From Nitrospirota bacterium (GTDB taxonomy: Bacteria; Nitrospirota; Thermodesulfovibrionia; UBA6902): a DNA stretch of 54,527 nucleotides. Below, piece after piece: positions 51,003 through 54,527 of the stretch. Made by a program: the position numbers and the translations under genes. Numbering within the stretch: position 1 is the first letter of the stretch; each line of letters begins with the position of its first letter. The notes under the pieces are model-generated. The model worked only from the letters and a program-made list of their open reading frames with translations. It was not told the DNA's origin and did not search any database. The stretch covers positions 89,724 through 144,250 of the forward strand of contig JACQZE010000014.1 in NCBI GenBank assembly GCA_016207885.1, read 5' to 3'.

Positions 51003-53660
51003 ATGCCAACCTTATATCTCATAGACGGCAACTCATATTTGTACCGCGCGTTTTACGCAATAAAAAGGCTCTCATCTTCATCCGGTTTTCCCACGAACGC
51101 CATCTACGGTTTCACAACGATGATATTGAAGATACTTGAGCAGAAGAAGCCTGACTACTTCACCATCGTATTTGACTCGCCGGGGCCGACTCACAGGCAT
51201 GAGGCGTATGAGCATTACAAGGCGCACAGGCCGTCCATGCCTGATGACCTTAAATTGCAGGTTCCCATCATCAAGGAGATAATCGGGGCGTTCAATATTC
51301 ACACCATTGAGAAGCCGGGTTTTGAGGCTGATGACCTTCTTGCTGTGATCGCAAAGAGGGCTGAAAAAGAGGGGGTTGATGTCTTCATCGTTACAGGGGA
51401 TAAGGACCTCTGCCAGGTAATTACTCCGAGGATAAAGATATACGACAGCATGAAGGAGAAGGTTACAGGGGAAAAGGATGTGATCGAGCGTTTCGGTGTT
51501 GAGCCTCGGCGCATCCCCGAGATAATGGCGCTCATGGGAGATGCGTCAGACAATATCCCAGGGGTTCCCGGCATCGGTGAGAAGACGGCTGTAAAGCTGA
51601 TAAAAGAGTTCGGCAGCCTTGACGGTGTGATAAAGAATCATGCTGGGATCAAACAGCCGAAGCTCAGAGAATCTATCGCTGCAAATATCCCTAACATAGA
51701 GCTGAGCCTTGTGCTTGCCACGGTCAACCTTGAAGCGCCTGCGGAAGTATCAATGGAGGAGCTTCTGGAGAGAGAGCCTGACTGGCCGAGGCTCTTTGAG
51801 ATATTCAGCAAGTATGAACTTAGGTCATTAGTAAACCTTGTTCCAAAAGAGGAGCAGACAGTTTCCTCGTTTAATGCGGAATATGTAACGATCACTGATG
51901 AAGCTCTTCTTAAAGAGGTCATCGCTTCAATAAAGAATGAGGTGACGATTGATACAGAGACAACTTCAAAGTCGCCTGTATTGGCCGAGCTTGTCGGCAT
52001 ATCGCTCTCTGTTGATCCTGCAAAAGCGTATTACATCCCTCTCGCACATTATTACTTGGGAGCGCCGAAGCAGCTCACTAAAGAGTCTGTTATCAAAGAG
52101 CTGAGAGTTATCCTTGAGAATCCTGATATCAAAAAAACAGGGCATAACATCAAGTATGACCTTATCGTCCTGAAGAATGAGGGGATCGATCTGAAGGGCG
52201 TTGCTTTTGACACGATGCTCGCCTCTTATCTTTTGAATCCGAACAGATCCAATCACGGCCTCGATGATGTCGCAATGAGCCAGCTCTCAATTGAGAAGAT
52301 AAGCTTCAAGGATGTTGTCGGTAAGCTGAATGGCTTCAGCGAGGTCAGTGTTGAGGATGCGACAAGATATTCCGGCGAAGATTCAGCGGTCACGCTGAAG
52401 CTTAAGAGACGTCTTGAGCCGATGCTTCAGAAGGAAGGGCTTTACATGCTCTTCAATGACATGGAGATGCCTCTTGTTGAGGTGCTTGCGGATATGGAGA
52501 TGTCTGGCATAAAGATCGACAGTTCATTGATGACATCTCTTTCAGAGAAGCTCGGCAGGGAGCTTGAGAGCATTGAGAAGCGTATATATTTCATTGCTGG
52601 TGAGGAGTTCAATATCAACTCGCCGAAGCAGCTTCAGGAAATTCTGTATGAGAAGTTAGGATTAAGAAAGATAAAGAAGACCAAGACCGGTTACTCAACT
52701 GATGTTGATGTGCTTGAAGAGCTTTCGCTTGAGCATGAACTGCCGAAAGAGATACTTGAATACAGAGGGCTTTCAAAGATAAAGAATACCTATATTGACG
52801 CCTTGCCGAAGATAGTCAATCTGAAGACAGGTCGGATACATACATCATTCAATCAGACGATAACAGCCACGGGACGGCTCAGCAGCTCTGATCCGAACCT
52901 CCAGAATATCCCTGCAAGGGGCGAGTGGGGCACGAGGATAAGGCAGGCATTTATAGCTGAGCAGGGGAATCTTCTTCTCTCATCAGACTACTCTCAGATA
53001 GAGCTGAGGATACTCGCGCATCTCAGCGGGGATGAGGGATTGATAGATGTATTCAACAATGGCGGAGATATTCATTCAAGGACGGCATCAGGACTCTTCG
53101 GCATACCTGCCGGTGAAGTTACATCTGAGATGAGGCGCAGGGCAAAGGTTGTGAACTTCGGCATTGTTTACGGAATGAGCCCATACGGACTGAGCAAAGA
53201 GCTAACTATATCTCCGGGTGAAGCAAAGGATTATATAGACACATATTTTGCCCAGCATCCCGGCGTCAGCAGGTATATTGCATCACTCATAGAAGAGGTC
53301 ACACAAAAAGGATATGTAACGACCTTGTACAACAGAAAGAGGGCTATACCTGAACTGCAAAGCACAAATAAAAACATTAAACAGTTAGGCGAGAGGCTTG
53401 CGATAAATACACCGATACAAGGTTCGGCTGCAGACATAATAAAGATCGCCATGATCAATATCCACAACAGAATAATAAATGAGAAGCTCAGGATGAAGAT
53501 GCTCCTTCAGGTGCATGATGAACTCTTGTTCGAGGTTCCCGCAGATGAGGCACAGAAGGCAGAGGCGCTTGTGAGGGAAGAGATGGAGAATGTCATTAAA
53601 CTCCATGTTCCGCTCAAGGTTGATATCGGGATAGGGAAAAACTGGGCAGAAGCGCATTAA
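51003..53660 (+). CDS. polA: DNA polymerase I
   Basis: All three activities appear intact. The 5' nuclease (about residues 1-290) has DGNSYLYRAFYA, GFEADDLLA, VTGDKDLCQ and GDASDNIPGVPGIGEKTA. The 3'-5' exonuclease (about 295-470) has Exo I TIDTETTS, Exo II GHNIKYD and Exo III YSGED. The polymerase has motif A DYSQIELRILAHLS, motif B RRRAKVVNFGIVYGMS and motif C LQVHDELLFEV. The length of 885 residues is normal. It is monocistronic and flanked by inverted copies of a 23-bp interspersed repeat. Confidence 0.97.
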   Translation: MPTLYLIDGNSYLYRAFYAIKRLSSSSGFPTNAIYGFTTMILKILEQKKPDYFTIVFDSPGPTHRHEAYEHYKAHRPSMPDDLKLQVPIIKEIIGAFNIHTIEKPGFEADDLLAVIAKRAEKEGVDVFIVTGDKDLCQVITPRIKIYDSMKEKVTGEKDVIERFGVEPRRIPEIMALMGDASDNIPGVPGIGEKTAVKLIKEFGSLDGVIKNHAGIKQPKLRESIAANIPNIELSLVLATVNLEAPAEVSMEELLEREPDWPRLFEIFSKYELRSLVNLVPKEEQTVSSFNAEYVTITDEALLKEVIASIKNEVTIDTETTSKSPVLAELVGISLSVDPAKAYYIPLAHYYLGAPKQLTKESVIKELRVILENPDIKKTGHNIKYDLIVLKNEGIDLKGVAFDTMLASYLLNPNRSNHGLDDVAMSQLSIEKISFKDVVGKLNGFSEVSVEDATRYSGEDSAVTLKLKRRLEPMLQKEGLYMLFNDMEMPLVEVLADMEMSGIKIDSSLMTSLSEKLGRELESIEKRIYFIAGEEFNINSPKQLQEILYEKLGLRKIKKTKTGYSTDVDVLEELSLEHELPKEILEYRGLSKIKNTYIDALPKIVNLKTGRIHTSFNQTITATGRLSSSDPNLQNIPARGEWGTRIRQAFIAEQGNLLLSSDYSQIELRILAHLSGDEGLIDVFNNGGDIHSRTASGLFGIPAGEVTSEMRRRAKVVNFGIVYGMSPYGLSKELTISPGEAKDYIDTYFAQHPGVSRYIASLIEEVTQKGYVTTLYNRKRAIPELQSTNKNIKQLGERLAINTPIQGSAADIIKIAMINIHNRIINEKLRMKMLLQVHDELLFEVPADEAQKAEALVREEMENVIKLHVPLKVDIGIGKNWAEAH

Positions 53661-53679
53661 AATTAAAAAATCCAGTGTT

Positions 53680-53702
53680 GTCATTCTGGCTTGTCCGGAA
53701 TC
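53680..53702 (+). repeat. GTCATTCCGGCTTGTCCGGAATC-type repeat, downstream of polA
   Basis: GTCATTCTGGCTTGTCCGGAATC differs from the 34816 unit by one base. It has the opposite orientation to the copy at 50919, so the two flank polA. Confidence 0.85.
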
Positions 53703-53723
53703 ATCTTTTAAGAGGGGGATTCA

Positions 53724-54419
53724 ATGGAAATAAAACAACCTAAACAAAAGTACAGCAATCGATATGTTTATATTAAAAACAATTTTGTAAATCCATTTCT
53801 ACTAACATCAGCTCTGATGGCTGGATCTCTAATCGCGCATTACCGTCATGGCTTAGCTTTTAAAGAAATACCTATTAACATGTTAATACTTGTCATCTTC
53901 TTAATAGTAGTAATTTTTTTTGTGCGAAGAAGCATGAGGAAGAAAATCGCAGAGGTAAAAAACGAGTCTTTGTCAATAACATATAAAGCGATGAAACCTA
54001 TGTTAATAACTCTCTCGCTGATTGCTTTAATATTGTTGGTGACTACTGTTTTCTTAAGTGTTAAACAGCCTGCAATTTATATAGAGCAAAACACTTACGT
54101 CAATAATGATATTGGGGTAAAGTTAAGCCTTCCAGATGCCTGGCATCCTTACATTGATGATAATGTTAAGACAACACATTTACTTGCTGTTCACAAAAAC
54201 CCCTATAAAAGTTTTAAGCCGGTAAATGGAATGATCTCGGATAATATTTATCCATATATACTTTTTGCTTATCTTAGTTTAGATAAGAATGAAAAAGATT
54301 TATCAGAAAAGGTGAAAGAAATGGTCAGAAAGGAATTTATATCTATCAATTCAGGCTATAAAATCATATCTGATCAAAAAACTAAAACTTGTAACAGAGG
54401 GAGGGCGAAAGGTAACTGA
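53724..54419 (+). CDS. Membrane protein of unknown function, C-terminus altered
   Basis: The 231-residue frame has three membrane helices (about residues 25-42, 50-68 and 92-112) and a periplasmic-like C-terminal domain with the segment YVNNDIGVKLSLPDAWHPYI. AGGGGG lies 8 bases before the ATG. The last dozen residues (TKTCNRGRAKGN) are encoded by DNA that belongs to an IS3-type orfA in another frame, so the natural C-terminus is lost. The gene is AT-rich. Confidence 0.6.
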   Translation: MEIKQPKQKYSNRYVYIKNNFVNPFLLTSALMAGSLIAHYRHGLAFKEIPINMLILVIFLIVVIFFVRRSMRKKIAEVKNESLSITYKAMKPMLITLSLIALILLVTTVFLSVKQPAIYIEQNTYVNNDIGVKLSLPDAWHPYIDDNVKTTHLLAVHKNPYKSFKPVNGMISDNIYPYILFAYLSLDKNEKDLSEKVKEMVRKEFISINSGYKIISDQKTKTCNRGRAKGN

Positions 54420-54527
54420 AGTAGCCAGGAGCCTTGGGATACATGAAAATCTGTTACGCACATGGAAACGGAAATATACAGAAGACCCTGCAGGCAGTTT
54501 TCCTGGCAAGGGGCATCTGAGTCCTCA
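54386..54527 (+). mobile_element. IS3-family transposase OrfA fragment, 5'-truncated
   Basis: The frame from 54386 reads KLVTEGGRKVTEVARSLGIH and then ENLLRTWKRKYTEDPAGSFP, typical of the helix-turn-helix part of IS3-family (IS2/IS911-like) OrfA proteins. The N-terminal residues with the start are missing, being replaced by the membrane-protein gene. The 3' part runs past the window end. Confidence 0.82.

Overview
The window looks like chromosomal DNA of a Gram-negative, anaerobic or microaerophilic chemolithotroph with outer-membrane biology (YdbH/YdbL-type proteins, Tat-exported redox enzymes, lipoproteins), selenocysteine decoding and rich c-type cytochrome chemistry. Gene content and style (bifunctional AroK-AroB, selenocysteine formate dehydrogenase with NuoE/NuoF partners, split b6-type cytochrome b, interspersed palindromic repeats translated as short proline-rich inserts) fit Nitrospirota/Thermodesulfovibrionia or a deltaproteobacterial relative. 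This is an inference; no rRNA is present to settle it.

Layout. 1-4331: four genes of an MSHA/type II-like pilus or secretion system (GspE, GspF, an ExeA ATPase fused to a CpoB-like TPR tail, and a convergent MshN-like TPR protein). 4559-7381: aroC and an aroK-aroB fusion. 7537-13041 (minus): NAD-linked formate dehydrogenase operon nuoE-nuoF-cNMP protein-fdhA, where fdhA has an in-frame TGA (Sec) followed by an E. coli-type SECIS hairpin. 13169-19826: a PPC-domain protein, an NHL lipoprotein, the ruvX-mltG-ispG-panC-Fis protein run and two small conserved genes. 19977-23793: a YdbH-like AsmA-family protein and a YdbL-like lipoprotein. 23857-25459: a 1.5-kb integrative element inserted in tRNA-Lys, at the end of a five-tRNA cluster (Pro, Arg, His, Arg, Lys; all minus). 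26278-31812: nadB, a TPR protein, PBP1A and a DUF401 permease. 31898-32733: a BRO-domain gene broken by a transposase remnant.

32737-42487 (all minus) is the most striking block: a cytochrome c, an AioB-like Rieske protein and an AioA-like molybdopterin enzyme, then a second Rieske protein, a TauE/SafE permease, split cytochrome b (b6 + subunit IV) and an octaheme cytochrome c. Together these can be read as a periplasmic oxidoreductase coupled to a bc/b6f-type quinone complex. The radical SAM arsenosugar enzyme ArsS lies upstream and gives an arsenic context, but the substrate is not proven.

42685-49963 (all minus) holds a polar amino-acid ABC transporter without its ATPase gene. Upstream of it lies a five-gene overlapping operon: a DHS-like protein, a ferredoxin, a PhnD-like lipoprotein lacking its middle part, a histidine kinase and an NtrC-type regulator. 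A near-consensus sigma-54 promoter sits exactly between regulator and transporter. 50025-54527: an orphan antitoxin with a toxin stub, a small membrane protein, polA flanked by inverted copies of an interspersed repeat, and a membrane-protein gene cut by an IS3-family orfA fragment that runs off the window.

Several genes (the MshN-like gene, nadB, PBP1A, DUF401, the DHS-like gene, polA) have promoter-like hexamers ending only 4-10 bases before the start codon and no Shine-Dalgarno sequence, suggesting leaderless mRNAs.
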